A stretch of DNA of 64,000 nucleotides, taken from contig CP030887.1 in NCBI GenBank assembly GCA_006969905.1, forward strand, positions 3,088,730-3,152,729, in the 5' to 3' direction. Made by a program: the position numbers and the translations under genes. The first letter of the stretch is position 1; each line of letters begins with the position of its first letter. Shown here one piece after another: positions 35,993-45,252 of this stretch. This DNA is from Balneolaceae bacterium (GTDB lineage: Bacteria > Bacteroidota > Rhodothermia > Balneolales > Balneolaceae). The notes below the pieces were generated by a model. It did not search any database, had not been told where the DNA came from, and was given only the letters and a program-made list of their open reading frames with translations.

Positions 35993-38938
35993 TTAGAAAG
36001 AAAGTGATACACCAAATTGTATACGTCGTGGTTCTGCATAAAAAGCTGGATTGTCAAAGAATCCTTCATCTGCAAATGGACTTATATTAATAGGCAGTGG
36101 AGCTGTTGCTTCACCAGAGTCGTTGTAAACCGAATTAACAACTTTTGTATCCAGGAGATTAAAAACGTTAAGAAATACCTGAAGTGAAGCATTATTAGAA
36201 AGCTCAAAATTCTTATATGTATTTATATCTATGGTAAACCGTGCTGGTAAACGAGCTGTATTTCTAAGGTCTCGCGTGGAGGCTACCTCACCAACCAATA
36301 CACCAGGTATATTATTTGCAGGTGTATAAGGAGTACCTGTACTAAATCTTGCCAGTAAATTTGCCCCCCAGGTATTTCCTGTATAAAACATTGAACCATT
36401 CACTATGTGTCTCCTATCCCAGTTTAGTGGTTGCACTAGCTTGGTTAAAGAATTCTCCTGGGTTGTCGAATCAATTCTTGTACCCTGACCTATAATGTTA
36501 AAGAATTCTGCACTTGGATCTGAATTACTTCCTTCAACCGACCCAAAAGTATAATCAAGACCAAAATTGAACTGTCGGCTTACATACTGGTTAAATGCAA
36601 AAGTAAACCCAATTGATTTCGAAAAATCACGATTGAAATAGATACCATATGTAATAGATGGAGCACCTGTTACTTGAGGCCTACTCGATACATAGTCACG
36701 TGTATCTTTATAATAACCTGTTAATTCTATAGCAGTTCCTTCAAATATTTCCTGCTTCAAACCTAGCTCATACTGTATTGACCTTTCAGGGTTTAAATCT
36801 GGGTTTCCAAAAAGTCCCTGATTTCCAGCAGTCTCGGATAAAAGAACCTGACTATTAGTATATAGTAGGTTGTAGGATGGAATTTGGAAAAAATATCCAT
36901 ATGAAAAATAGATTACCCCTCTATCACTTATCGGATAGGCTACTCCAAGCCGTGGGCTTAGCTGATATTTTACGGAAGCATCCTTCCACCAATATTCTTG
37001 CCTTTCTGCTACGGTTATGAGCGGTTCATCCTGATCACGCTGGCCATTATTGTTTAAATCCCTGTAACGGTTTTCGGCTTTAGTAGGGAAGAAAATATCT
37101 GGATCCTCAGGATCATTAGGTACAACAGTATTTGGATCAAAGTAGTCAAATCGTAAACCTACATTTATAATCAAGTTCTCATATTCTATCTTGTCCTGTA
37201 TGTAGGCGCTAAAGTTATAAGGGCTTTCTGTATATCGTTGAAAACCATTAGTATTAAGTTCAGGATAACCTAATTCAACAAATGGTATTAGTTCCTCTGG
37301 GGTCCCTGGCGGTAAGGTATTACCTTCCTGCGAAATCGGTGACAAAGCAATACTTTCGAACTTTATTTTATCAAATTGTAAATTTACACCGGCTTTTATA
37401 AAATGATGTTCATTTAACTGGCTGGAAAGCTCACCCTTTAAAATGTATGTATTTGTAGAGCGGAAAAACCGGTTATTATCGGTCCCGTACATTGCAAATT
37501 GACCATTACCAGGTATATCAAGCTTAAACCTGCTAATATTTAAAAAATTAAAGTACCTCGGGTCCCAGGGATCTTCATATAAATAGTTTTCTTGCTCATT
37601 ATACCTATTTGCAGCATTAAGAGTAATAAATGTTCTACTTGAAGGAGTTATAGTAGTCTTAAAGTTAAGGGCATAGTTGTTTCTGAAGTTATTAGCTATT
37701 CCAAGAGGAACTAAACTTCTATTATGATCATAACCTCCACCTTCTTCCTGGCCTAAAGAACCAATGAGATTAAATTTTAAACTATTTGATAATCTGTACT
37801 CCAGGTTACCCTGAAAGCTGAGACTTTCGAAATTATTCATATCAACTCTGGAACTGTCTCTTGTACCGTTGTCTGTTAACAATAACCTGTCATTGCCATC
37901 AACGCGAATGGTATCAATTGAATACCAAGGTAAGCTTAGATCAACTTGCTCATTATATAAAGTTCTGTACGTATTAAAATCAGGATCTAAATCCAGAGTA
38001 TCGATAAAGGCACCATGAGGAGAATATACATTCCTTCCTGTAAGCCAGCCTTTATTTTCGAATCTTCTGGCAGTAGCAAAAAAAGTGAGCTTATCTTTTA
38101 CAATAGGGCCTGATACTGATGCAGATACATCATACATACGGGTAGGATTAAAGTTTTGTACTTCGGTTCCAATCCCTGGATATAGGAAACTGTTGTTCGA
38201 TGCGAGATATCCACCACTCCAACTTCTTACGGAAGCATCAAATTGGTTACCTCCTGATTTCGTTACCACATTTACAACCCCAGATAATGCCTGACCGTGT
38301 TCGGCATTAAACGACCCTGATATTACCTGTAACTCCTGAACTGATTCATTTTCAATCCTTATGCCGTTGGAACGGTCATAATCGTCAGTAACCCTGATTC
38401 CATCTACAACATAGGAAACCTCAGAAGCACGCCCCCCCCTAATATGGATACCTCCATCATTGCCAACATTAACACCAGCTTGTAATTGAATAATATCTGT
38501 TACTTCCTGGACTGGGAGTTTTTCAATCTCTTCGCTGCTTACACGGGCTTCTGAACTGGTGACATCTTTAATTACAGCTTTACGCTCAGCTACTACTACT
38601 ATCTCCTCTCCTTCAAAAGACTCCAATGCCAACTGAAAATCTTGTGTAGTAGTAAGGTCAATACGTACAACTACCTCCTGCACAACAACAGTGGCATAAC
38701 CAATGTATCGAGCTTCCAGTGTATATGAACCTGGCGCAACATTTAGCATTAAATAGTTACCATCTATATCTGTAATGGCCCCCTTCGTGGTACCTTGGAT
38801 TCCTACTGTAGCCCCAATCAAGGGTTCACCAGTTTCTGCATCGGTAAGCGTTCCGGTGATTTTACCAGACTGGGCATATGTTGAGACTGAAAAAATCAGA
38901 GTCAAAAAGGAAAAGAGAAGTGTTTTAGTATTTTTCAT
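35993..38938 (-). CDS. TonB-dependent outer-membrane receptor with carboxypeptidase-regulatory-like domain
   Basis: This 981-residue protein has a signal peptide (STYAQS), then a CarboxypepD_reg-like domain (GKITGTLTDAETGEPLIGATVGIQGT, about 24-110), a plug domain (about 125-235, including IHIRGGRASEVSYVVDGI and the end block SGVVNVVTKSGG), and a 22-strand barrel ending FGVSLSF. It imports ligands using TonB energy, here presumably maltodextrins. It does not have the SusC/RagA-specific signature region in the plug that I would expect, and no SusD follows. It is the second gene in the unit, 10 bp after the parvulin gene. Confidence 0.9.
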   Translation of the reverse strand: MKNTKTLLFSFLTLIFSVSTYAQSGKITGTLTDAETGEPLIGATVGIQGTTKGAITDIDGNYLMLNVAPGSYTLEARYIGYATVVVQEVVVRIDLTTTQDFQLALESFEGEEIVVVAERKAVIKDVTSSEARVSSEEIEKLPVQEVTDIIQLQAGVNVGNDGGIHIRGGRASEVSYVVDGIRVTDDYDRSNGIRIENESVQELQVISGSFNAEHGQALSGVVNVVTKSGGNQFDASVRSWSGGYLASNNSFLYPGIGTEVQNFNPTRMYDVSASVSGPIVKDKLTFFATARRFENKGWLTGRNVYSPHGAFIDTLDLDPDFNTYRTLYNEQVDLSLPWYSIDTIRVDGNDRLLLTDNGTRDSSRVDMNNFESLSFQGNLEYRLSNSLKFNLIGSLGQEEGGGYDHNRSLVPLGIANNFRNNYALNFKTTITPSSRTFITLNAANRYNEQENYLYEDPWDPRYFNFLNISRFKLDIPGNGQFAMYGTDNNRFFRSTNTYILKGELSSQLNEHHFIKAGVNLQFDKIKFESIALSPISQEGNTLPPGTPEELIPFVELGYPELNTNGFQRYTESPYNFSAYIQDKIEYENLIINVGLRFDYFDPNTVVPNDPEDPDIFFPTKAENRYRDLNNNGQRDQDEPLITVAERQEYWWKDASVKYQLSPRLGVAYPISDRGVIYFSYGYFFQIPSYNLLYTNSQVLLSETAGNQGLFGNPDLNPERSIQYELGLKQEIFEGTAIELTGYYKDTRDYVSSRPQVTGAPSITYGIYFNRDFSKSIGFTFAFNQYVSRQFNFGLDYTFGSVEGSNSDPSAEFFNIIGQGTRIDSTTQENSLTKLVQPLNWDRRHIVNGSMFYTGNTWGANLLARFSTGTPYTPANNIPGVLVGEVASTRDLRNTARLPARFTIDINTYKNFELSNNASLQVFLNVFNLLDTKVVNSVYNDSGEATAPLPINISPFADEGFFDNPAFYAEPRRIQFGVSLSF

Positions 38939-38948
38939 AAACCATTAA

Positions 38949-40643
38949 TCAGATTTGAATGGTTACCTCTTTAAGCCTTTGAATATCAATAATAGCATCA
39001 TGCTTTTTCTTCACCTGTTGTATTGTTGAAGTTCGTAAGCTTTTTAGTTTTTTTTGTTTTAAAAATTGATCAACCTTTGGCCTTGCTTCATCAAATGTCA
39101 GTTCTTTTGCTTCAATTCTACCTAAACATTTATAGATATGATATTCACCTGATTGATAATTGATTATTTCTGAAACCTCACCAATTTCAAGATCGGCAAG
39201 TTTAGTTGATAAAAATCCGTACGATGAAACGGGCTCAAACCCTAATTCTCCATCGGTAAAAATTTCTTCATTCTTAATAGAATAGTCTTTTACTAAAGTT
39301 GAAAAATCTGAACCTGATGAAAGTTTGTTAATTACTTCCCCAGCTTCATTTTCAGTTTTTACTACAACCCTTGCAAGATTAATATATAGGGGAGCATAAA
39401 ATCGATCTTTTTCCTCAAGAAATGTACTTCTTAATTCTTCTTCTGAGTTTGTGATAGTACTTTTAATATATTCGTTTGCTTCATCCGCAAGAAAATGAAT
39501 ATAAGTTTCATCAATTGACTCTTTTACTGCTTCTTGCTCACTTATACCTGTTTCGCGGGCACTTTCCATCATATAAGCTCTATAAGCCGTGCCAATTAAA
39601 AAATCTCTGAAACTCTCTTTGTTATTAATCCCATTAATCAGGTTAATAGGGGTAAATTTAAGTTCAGTAGAAAAGCCTATGCCAGAATACTTAAACTCAC
39701 CATAAGACAGTATATCATCAAAAGTAGATAGCTCATAAAGAAACTCAGCAGACTTGGAAATTGCACCTTGATAATTTGGATTTACATATTCCCACATTTC
39801 ATCAAAAACTTCTTCATTCATCTTAAGATGATCAATAAACGCGTACATATGCTCACGGGTAGCAAGTTCCTTTTTCTTTTTGTTAACGTATGATGATATC
39901 TGGTTTTTCTTAGATGCAAACTCATACTCTGTGAGGATAGGTTTTGTGAAACGATCTGTTAACTTAATAATACTATAGCCTTGAGCTGTTTTTACAGGCT
40001 CAGAAATTTCACCAACTTTAAGGTTGAAAGCTGCATTTTCGAATGCAATATCCATATCATCAGTTGTAAATTCTCCTATATCGCCTCCATTATTTGCCAA
40101 ATAAGGCGTTTTAAACACTTCCTTTGCTAAAGTTTTAAATGACTCTCCATTCTGTAGCCGTTGATATAGAATTTGTGCAGACTCATAATCGTGCGTAAAT
40201 AAATGGGATGCTCTCAGAGTAGTATTAAACCGAATAAAAAAATTCAGAAGCTCATTTTGTGTGGCTTCAACATTTTTAAGAATATACTGATTCAGGTATT
40301 CTTCAGTTATTACCCTTCGCTCTATCTCTCCCTTTTTATAAAAAGACTTATCTTTTTTATCCAGGCCAAGATCCTGAGCGTAAGCTGCAAGCACATACGT
40401 ATTAAACTCTGAGTTAAGAATAGAAAGTTTGGTCCCCTCAGTTGGAGTCAGAACTTGTCCGGTTCTATAATAATATTCCTTAAAAGAATTTTTGAAATGA
40501 GCCTCTGTAATATCAAAATCTTTAATCTGGGCTAGAACAGGGTCATCATTTGAAGGAGTTGTTCCACAAGAAGCGATTATTACCAAAAAGGTTATTGAGA
40601 ATAATGAGAAAGTAGATTTAGTTAAAGCGTTACTTCTTTTCAT
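38949..40643 (-). CDS. Parvulin-type peptidyl-prolyl isomerase lipoprotein
   Basis: This 564-residue lipoprotein (lipobox VIIASC) resembles SurA/PpiD: an N-terminal SurA_N-like helical part, a parvulin domain (about 145-250, RASHLFTHDYESAQ, then GGDIGEFTTDDMDIAFENAAF and VKTAQGYSIIKL) and a second, diverged parvulin-like domain (about 410-510, INLARVVVKTE, then DGELGFEPVSSYGF). It probably chaperones the outer-membrane and secreted proteins of the same operon during periplasmic transit. As the first gene it lies closest to the LacI-type operator. Whether the second domain retains activity is unclear. Confidence 0.85.
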   Translation of the reverse strand: MKRSNALTKSTFSLFSITFLVIIASCGTTPSNDDPVLAQIKDFDITEAHFKNSFKEYYYRTGQVLTPTEGTKLSILNSEFNTYVLAAYAQDLGLDKKDKSFYKKGEIERRVITEEYLNQYILKNVEATQNELLNFFIRFNTTLRASHLFTHDYESAQILYQRLQNGESFKTLAKEVFKTPYLANNGGDIGEFTTDDMDIAFENAAFNLKVGEISEPVKTAQGYSIIKLTDRFTKPILTEYEFASKKNQISSYVNKKKKELATREHMYAFIDHLKMNEEVFDEMWEYVNPNYQGAISKSAEFLYELSTFDDILSYGEFKYSGIGFSTELKFTPINLINGINNKESFRDFLIGTAYRAYMMESARETGISEQEAVKESIDETYIHFLADEANEYIKSTITNSEEELRSTFLEEKDRFYAPLYINLARVVVKTENEAGEVINKLSSGSDFSTLVKDYSIKNEEIFTDGELGFEPVSSYGFLSTKLADLEIGEVSEIINYQSGEYHIYKCLGRIEAKELTFDEARPKVDQFLKQKKLKSLRTSTIQQVKKKHDAIIDIQRLKEVTIQI

Positions 40644-40651
40644 GGAATAGA

Positions 40652-40672
40652 TTTGAATCCGATAGATTCAAA
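40652..40672. repeat. Perfect 8-bp inverted repeat next to the operator
   Basis: TTTGAATC (40652-40659) and GATTCAAA (40665-40672) flank CGATA, just upstream of the parvulin start codon. It could be a second regulatory site or a leader hairpin. Confidence 0.5.
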
Positions 40673-40699
40673 ATAATGAAAGCGCTTACATTTTTCCAA
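40669..40699 (-). promoter_or_regulatory. Promoter with embedded LacI-type operator upstream of the TonB/T9SS unit
   Basis: The 14-mer TGAAAGCGCTTACA at 40677-40690 matches the cre-like LacI/GalR operator consensus TGWAANCGNTNWCA exactly. On the minus strand it lies between a -33-like TTGG (40699-40696) and a -7-like TATTTTG (40675-40669), so bound repressor would occlude RNA polymerase. The -7 element has one base less spacing than TAnnTTTG. The start codon of the parvulin gene is 26-56 bp downstream. Confidence 0.65.
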
Positions 40700-40934
40700 T
40701 AAAATTTAAAGTTTTTTTAAAGTTTTTTTAATCCAACAAATGAAATCTTGAAAAATGTAAAAGCTCTATTGAACAGCTTCCTTTTCATACTCAAAAAAAG
40801 ACTTCTAATAACTAATAGCCTTTTTTTATTCTACCACTATTATATTAAGAACCCCAAAAGGTTAAGTGTTTACAAAGATATTATTTTGAATGTAAGAAGT
40901 TACAATTCTATCAGAAGTGAACGGGTGTTGCTAA

Positions 40935-42149
40935 CTACTTTTTGTAGTTCTTTTCGATATAATCCATGAGAATTTTTCGGAATTCTCTTCCTATCCCCTC
41001 ACCTTTTAGTGTGGTGAAGTGTTCGCCATCCATATATACCGGAGCTTTTGGTTCTTCGAAGGTGCCCGGTAATGAAATACCGATATTTGCTGCTCTTGAC
41101 TCTCCCGGACCATTTACTACACATCCCATAACAGCCACATCCATTTCTTCTACCCCGGGATAAACATGGCTCCAAATGGGCATGGACTCTTTTATATAAT
41201 CCTGGATTTCTTCTGCCAACTCCTGGAAGTATGTGCTTTTAGTTCTTCCACATCCTGGGCACGAAGTTACCTGCGGAATAAAACTCCTTATCCCTAAAGA
41301 TTGAAGCACTTGTTGTGCAACCTGAACCTCCAGGGCACGGTCGGCTCCCGGCTGCGGAGTTAATGAAACCCTGATGGTATCCCCTATTCCCCGTTGAAGG
41401 ATTACAGAAAGTGCAGTTGCACTTGCAACCATTCCTTTCATACCCATCCCAGCTTCAGTTAAACCAACATGCAAAGGATAGGATACTTCTTCGGCTATGC
41501 GGGTATAAACTTCAATTACATCCTGTACACCCGACATTTTGCAGCTAATGATCATTTTATTGGAATCCAAACCTACTTCTTCAGCCAGAGAAGATGAGCG
41601 TTTTGCACTTTCAACCATAGTATCCAGCATTACTTCTTTAGCTGATTTAGGATCGTCTAACTTATTGTTAGCATCCATTCGTTCTGCTAAAAGCTGTTGA
41701 TCCAGTGAACCCCAGTTTACCCCGATCCGAACAGGTTTATCATACTTAATAGCCTGTTCTACAATAGTAGTGAAATTTTTATCACGTGCTTTGGTCCCAG
41801 TATTTCCCGGGTTGATCCGAAACTTACCTAACGATTCGGCCATATCCGGGTACTTGGTAAGCAGTATATGACCGTTGTAATGAAAATCGCCTACAATAGG
41901 AACGGGCACCCCCCGGTTCATAAGCTTTTCTTTAATATGAGGTACTGCCTTTGCAGCTGCATCATTATTAACGGTGATACGAACTATTTCAGAACCCGCA
42001 GCAGCCAGGTGATCAATTTGCTCAACCGTTTCATCAATATCTGCTGTATCTGTGTTAGTCATCGATTGTACTACAATAGGAGCATTCCCTCCTATAGGTA
42101 CATTGCCAACCATTACCTGAATTGTATCACGCCTTTTAATTACCGCCAT
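40935..42149 (-). CDS. ispG: 4-hydroxy-3-methylbut-2-enyl diphosphate synthase (flavodoxin/ferredoxin)
   Basis: This 404-residue iron-sulphur enzyme of the MEP isoprenoid pathway converts methylerythritol cyclodiphosphate to HMBPP. The N-terminal TIM-barrel begins [19 protein letters not shown]. The [4Fe-4S] cysteines are visible in TSCPGCGRT and in [12 protein letters not shown], with the C-terminal Glu of the bridging domain. It is the compact bacterial form without the plant-type insert. It starts 11 bp after a rhomboid gene and belongs to an operon headed by a carotenoid desaturase/isomerase-like gene, a plausible functional link because carotenoids are isoprenoids. About 290 non-coding bases follow before the parvulin gene. 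Confidence 0.96.
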   Translation of the reverse strand: MAVIKRRDTIQVMVGNVPIGGNAPIVVQSMTNTDTADIDETVEQIDHLAAAGSEIVRITVNNDAAAKAVPHIKEKLMNRGVPVPIVGDFHYNGHILLTKYPDMAESLGKFRINPGNTGTKARDKNFTTIVEQAIKYDKPVRIGVNWGSLDQQLLAERMDANNKLDDPKSAKEVMLDTMVESAKRSSSLAEEVGLDSNKMIISCKMSGVQDVIEVYTRIAEEVSYPLHVGLTEAGMGMKGMVASATALSVILQRGIGDTIRVSLTPQPGADRALEVQVAQQVLQSLGIRSFIPQVTSCPGCGRTKSTYFQELAEEIQDYIKESMPIWSHVYPGVEEMDVAVMGCVVNGPGESRAANIGISLPGTFEEPKAPVYMDGEHFTTLKGEGIGREFRKILMDYIEKNYKK

Positions 42150-42160
42150 GTTAGTTCGCC

Positions 42161-43012
42161 CTACTTCTTATTACTTAGATCAAACAGTTTTTTCTTTTCT
42201 TCTTTTGATAATGCATCATAGCCATGCCTGGAAATCTTGTCTAATATCTCATCCAGTTCAGACTGTTCAACTTCTTCAACTATTTCCACATCCTGCACAA
42301 TCCGCATATTCTTATTTTTGGGTTTTCTTTCCGGTTTTACCTTTTTGAATAAATGCTCGAAATAACGAATAATAACACTTAAGTCAGTTCCATTTTTATG
42401 AGCTTTAATTAAAAGGTAACCTCCGAGAGCACCCCCGATATGAACCAATCTGGCTACCCCATCGTTGCTTCCCAGAAATAATATGTCAATGGCAATCCAG
42501 CCAACTACAAAATACCTGGCTTCGATGGGAGGAAACAGGAACAGCATAATGGGTGCCCTGGGATATAACATGGCAAAAGCTACAAGAACTCCCGTTACCG
42601 CCCCCGATGCACCAATCACAAATGCAAAGCCAAAAACCTGAGCAATGGCTGCGTCCAGCAATGCCCCTAACATTCCGGCTCCTAAATATATAACTGTGAA
42701 GCTTCTTGGCCCCACTGTCTCTTCAACCGCTCTTCCCATCCACCACAACCAGAGCATGTTAAAGACGAAATGCAGAAATCCGGCATGGATAAATGCATAG
42801 GTAATTAATCGCCAGGGCTGGGTCAAAAAAGTGGGGAATGAAGGATCAAATCCCAGATTCTGAGTAAACCAGGATGCAAGAAAATTACCGCCCAGTGTTT
42901 GAACCACAAATAAAATGGTATTAATGGCAATGATCGTACGAATGGCAACCGGCATTCTATTAAAGCCCCGCCTCGAAGTATTCCAAAATGAATCGTACGA
43001 ACTATTCTGCAT
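42161..43012 (-). CDS. Rhomboid-family intramembrane serine protease (second of a tandem pair)
   Basis: This 283-residue six-segment membrane protein has the rhomboid hallmarks [14 protein letters not shown] (HxxxN), the catalytic serine in [10 protein letters not shown], and the catalytic histidine in [10 protein letters not shown]. After the last segment a cytoplasmic tail of about 75 residues is rich in K/E and includes [21 protein letters not shown], a motif I recall from Bacteroidota rhomboids. It cleaves transmembrane substrates; these are unknown. It is followed 11 bp later by ispG and preceded by another rhomboid gene with a 30-bp gap. Confidence 0.92.
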   Translation of the reverse strand: MQNSSYDSFWNTSRRGFNRMPVAIRTIIAINTILFVVQTLGGNFLASWFTQNLGFDPSFPTFLTQPWRLITYAFIHAGFLHFVFNMLWLWWMGRAVEETVGPRSFTVIYLGAGMLGALLDAAIAQVFGFAFVIGASGAVTGVLVAFAMLYPRAPIMLFLFPPIEARYFVVGWIAIDILFLGSNDGVARLVHIGGALGGYLLIKAHKNGTDLSVIIRYFEHLFKKVKPERKPKNKNMRIVQDVEIVEEVEQSELDEILDKISRHGYDALSKEEKKKLFDLSNKK

Positions 43013-43042
43013 CTCTTTCTCTCTGTGTTAAACTACCTGACT

Positions 43043-43666
43043 TTAATATTGCTCTGGTTTTTTCAACTTCCAAAATTTAATCAGAATAAAACCTACTACC
43101 AATCCACCTAAATGGGCAAAGTGTGCCACCCCGGAATCCGGCCTGGTTAGTCCACTAAACAACTCTATGGCACCATAAAAAGCTACAAAGTATTTTGCCT
43201 TAATCGGAATAGGAGGAAACAGCAGAACGATATACCGATCCGGGAACATCATCCCAAAACCTAACAGGATTCCGAAAACGGCACCGGATGCCCCAATGGC
43301 CGAACCACCCGTTAAAAACATGTGAATAAGCCCTGCTCCAATACCCGTTAGAAAATAATACATGAGAAAACGTCGGGTCCCCCATAAATTTTCTAATGCC
43401 TGGCCAAAAATCCACAATGCAAACATATTGAATATAATATGCGAAAGGTCGGCATGAAGAAACATGTAGCTTACCAGCTGGGTAGGGAAAAAACCATTCC
43501 CAAGAGGCTGCAAAACCAATAATGGAGCCAGCGCGGAGCCTACCGGAGTCCAGCCATAGCCAAATACATTAATGGTGGCCAAAAAGAAAATACCATTCCA
43601 GATAAGGAGGTATTTAACAGCCGGGGGAAAAATTGAAAACTGGGTATTAGGAGTAAACTGATTCAA
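43043..43666 (-). CDS. Rhomboid-family intramembrane serine protease (first of a tandem pair)
   Basis: This 207-residue membrane protein is the minimal rhomboid core: SHIIFNMFALWIFGQ, catalytic Ser in AIGASGAVFG, catalytic His in VAHFAHLGGLVVG. It lacks the C-terminal tail of its neighbour. The only usable start is TTG 43666, with AAAGAG upstream, giving a 20-bp overlap with the 3' end of the CrtI-like gene; no ATG follows until deep in the protein. The two rhomboids share similar cores and most likely arose by duplication. Their co-transcription with isoprenoid and carotenoid genes is unexplained. Confidence 0.9.
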   Translation of the reverse strand: MNQFTPNTQFSIFPPAVKYLLIWNGIFFLATINVFGYGWTPVGSALAPLLVLQPLGNGFFPTQLVSYMFLHADLSHIIFNMFALWIFGQALENLWGTRRFLMYYFLTGIGAGLIHMFLTGGSAIGASGAVFGILLGFGMMFPDRYIVLLFPPIPIKAKYFVAFYGAIELFSGLTRPDSGVAHFAHLGGLVVGFILIKFWKLKKPEQY

Positions 43667-45164
43667 AAGCTCTTTTTTTATGAAATTGTTTGATGCGCCA
43701 ATATACGTTGATACCGCTTAAAGTTACGCCTGGAATTCCCTGTCCGGGATAAGTCGTATCACCTACCAGGTACAACCCGTTAAAAGGCGTTTCGTTTGGT
43801 GTCCAGTTGAGCAAGCTCCGTGCCATGCTTTGTGGTATTCCGCCTACCCTGCCTTTTTTGCGGTACACCCAGTTCTCCCAGGTTACAGGAGTTGCCGTAT
43901 GTATAGTTTCTATCACTGCATCTTTAAAACCGGGAAGTTTTTCTTTTAGTACATCCACTATAAAATCTTGTACAGATAATTTGGCCTGATCATAAGTTCC
44001 GTTTAGCGAGTACCAGTATTCAGGGGAAGCATGACATGAAATATTCAACGTTCTTTTTCCTTCAGGAGCTCGATCTGTATCTCCTTTCTGCGACATGGAC
44101 ACAAATATAGAATCTGAATTGGTATAAGGAACAGTTTCATCATTTTTCAAATGTATCTGATGATGTAAACTTAGATCATCCGGGTATGTATTGTTTGTGG
44201 CTATTCCAAGAGTGATGGCTCCCCAGGCTTTACCAAAATCCTGAGACTCTTTTTGGAAGTATTCTTTTATATCTGAAGAAGTAATTTCTGCCATATTCCA
44301 AATCGGGATATTTGAAACCACAATTGGAGCAGAATATTCGTTTCCTTTTTTGGTTTGAACTGCATACCCGTCATTCACCTTACTGATTTGGGTAACCGCT
44401 TCTTTGGTTTTTAAAGCCCCTCTCTTTTCGAGCACGAAATCTTTGATGGCATTTATCATCTCCAACAAGCCTCCGGGAACATAAAAGTTCGAATAGTTGG
44501 TGTAGGTTAAACCAGCAGCACCAAAAAGAAACGGTGTGTCTTCAGATTTTGCCTGGGCGGTGATCATGAGTTGTTCATCCACAAAGCGCCGGAATTTCGG
44601 AGTATCTACCCCGTATTTTCTCATCACATCCCGTACAGATTGAATAGCATAAGGAAGCACCCAAACATCAAACGGGGAATTTGAAAAAGCCAGCCTGCCC
44701 CAGTCTGTTACGTTCTTTGGTGGGAAGAACGGATTCTTTAACGAAACCTCCCAAACCGTATCCGATACCTTTAGCGCTTCTTCCCAGAAAGCCCGTTGCC
44801 CCTGCGGATTCCCAAATACCCTCCCGGCTTCTGCTATCCATTGTTCTCTGTCCTTGTACCGAATTACTTTTTCTCCATCTACCCAAACCGTCATGCTTGG
44901 GGTAATCTCCTCCCTGGGAATTCGAAGTCCTGTCTCCTGTTCCAGCTTCCACAACGGTTGGTTTTCATCAAAGCCGATCAAAGTGGTTGCACCTGACTCA
45001 AAGGTAAATCCCTTTCTGTAATACGAAGAGCTGCACCCTCCAGGTACAGCAGCAGCTTCCAGGATAAGTACTTTGTAGCCGTCTTTTGCCAGCATAGCAG
45101 CAGCACTCACCCCCCCCATTCCGGAGCCGATTACTATTACATCGTATTCTTTGTTCGAAGTCAT
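43647..45164 (-). CDS. CrtI/CrtISO-like carotenoid desaturase or isomerase family flavoprotein
   Basis: This 505-residue flavoprotein begins DVIVIGSGMGGVSAAAMLAK with VLILEAAAVPGGCSSSYYR, and ends with a second FAD motif (LYLVGDTTYPGQGIPGVTLSG). The family covers phytoene desaturases, carotene isomerases (CrtISO, CrtH) and carotene ketolase CrtO; PGGCSSSYYRKGFTFESGATTL is most like the CrtISO group. I start at ATG 45164, two codons inside the longer frame, whose first codon is TTG. It heads an operon with two rhomboids and ispG. The substrate is inferred only from family and from ispG. Confidence 0.8.
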   Translation of the reverse strand: MTSNKEYDVIVIGSGMGGVSAAAMLAKDGYKVLILEAAAVPGGCSSSYYRKGFTFESGATTLIGFDENQPLWKLEQETGLRIPREEITPSMTVWVDGEKVIRYKDREQWIAEAGRVFGNPQGQRAFWEEALKVSDTVWEVSLKNPFFPPKNVTDWGRLAFSNSPFDVWVLPYAIQSVRDVMRKYGVDTPKFRRFVDEQLMITAQAKSEDTPFLFGAAGLTYTNYSNFYVPGGLLEMINAIKDFVLEKRGALKTKEAVTQISKVNDGYAVQTKKGNEYSAPIVVSNIPIWNMAEITSSDIKEYFQKESQDFGKAWGAITLGIATNNTYPDDLSLHHQIHLKNDETVPYTNSDSIFVSMSQKGDTDRAPEGKRTLNISCHASPEYWYSLNGTYDQAKLSVQDFIVDVLKEKLPGFKDAVIETIHTATPVTWENWVYRKKGRVGGIPQSMARSLLNWTPNETPFNGLYLVGDTTYPGQGIPGVTLSGINVYWRIKQFHKKRAFESVYS

Positions 45165-45172
45165 GCCCAAAT

Positions 45173-45197
45173 AACACTTTTGTATATATAAAGTGTT
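45173..45197. promoter_or_regulatory. Palindrome between divergent genes
   Basis: AACACTTT (45173-45180) pairs exactly with AAAGTGTT (45190-45197) around an AT-rich centre TGTATATAT. It lies 9 bp upstream of the leftward CrtI-like start and 55 bp upstream of the rightward DUF1572 gene, a suitable place for a repressor or light-responsive operator. Confidence 0.5.
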
Positions 45198-45252
45198 CCG
45201 TGCGGGGGTAAAGAATCTTTAGTACATTTTATAAACCCAAGGAGACCCGGCC

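Larger units (their letters stand above)
40644..40934. other. Intergenic region between ispG and the parvulin gene
   Basis: An AT-rich non-coding stretch of 291 bp. The left end holds the operator and promoter described separately. On the minus strand TATCTTTG lies near 40876-40883, a second exact TAnnTTTG element that could start a longer transcript for the same unit. No ispG terminator hairpin is obvious, and the short open frames here look random. Confidence 0.5.

Noticed and set aside
32236-38938. SusC/SusD pair
   Set aside because: The gene after the TonB receptor encodes a T9SS-sorted protein with a Sec signal, not a SusD-type lipoprotein with TPR helices.
40748-40969. 73-codon frame upstream of and overlapping the ispG 3' end
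   Set aside because: Low-complexity, AT-driven frame without ribosome-binding site; overlaps ispG antisense.
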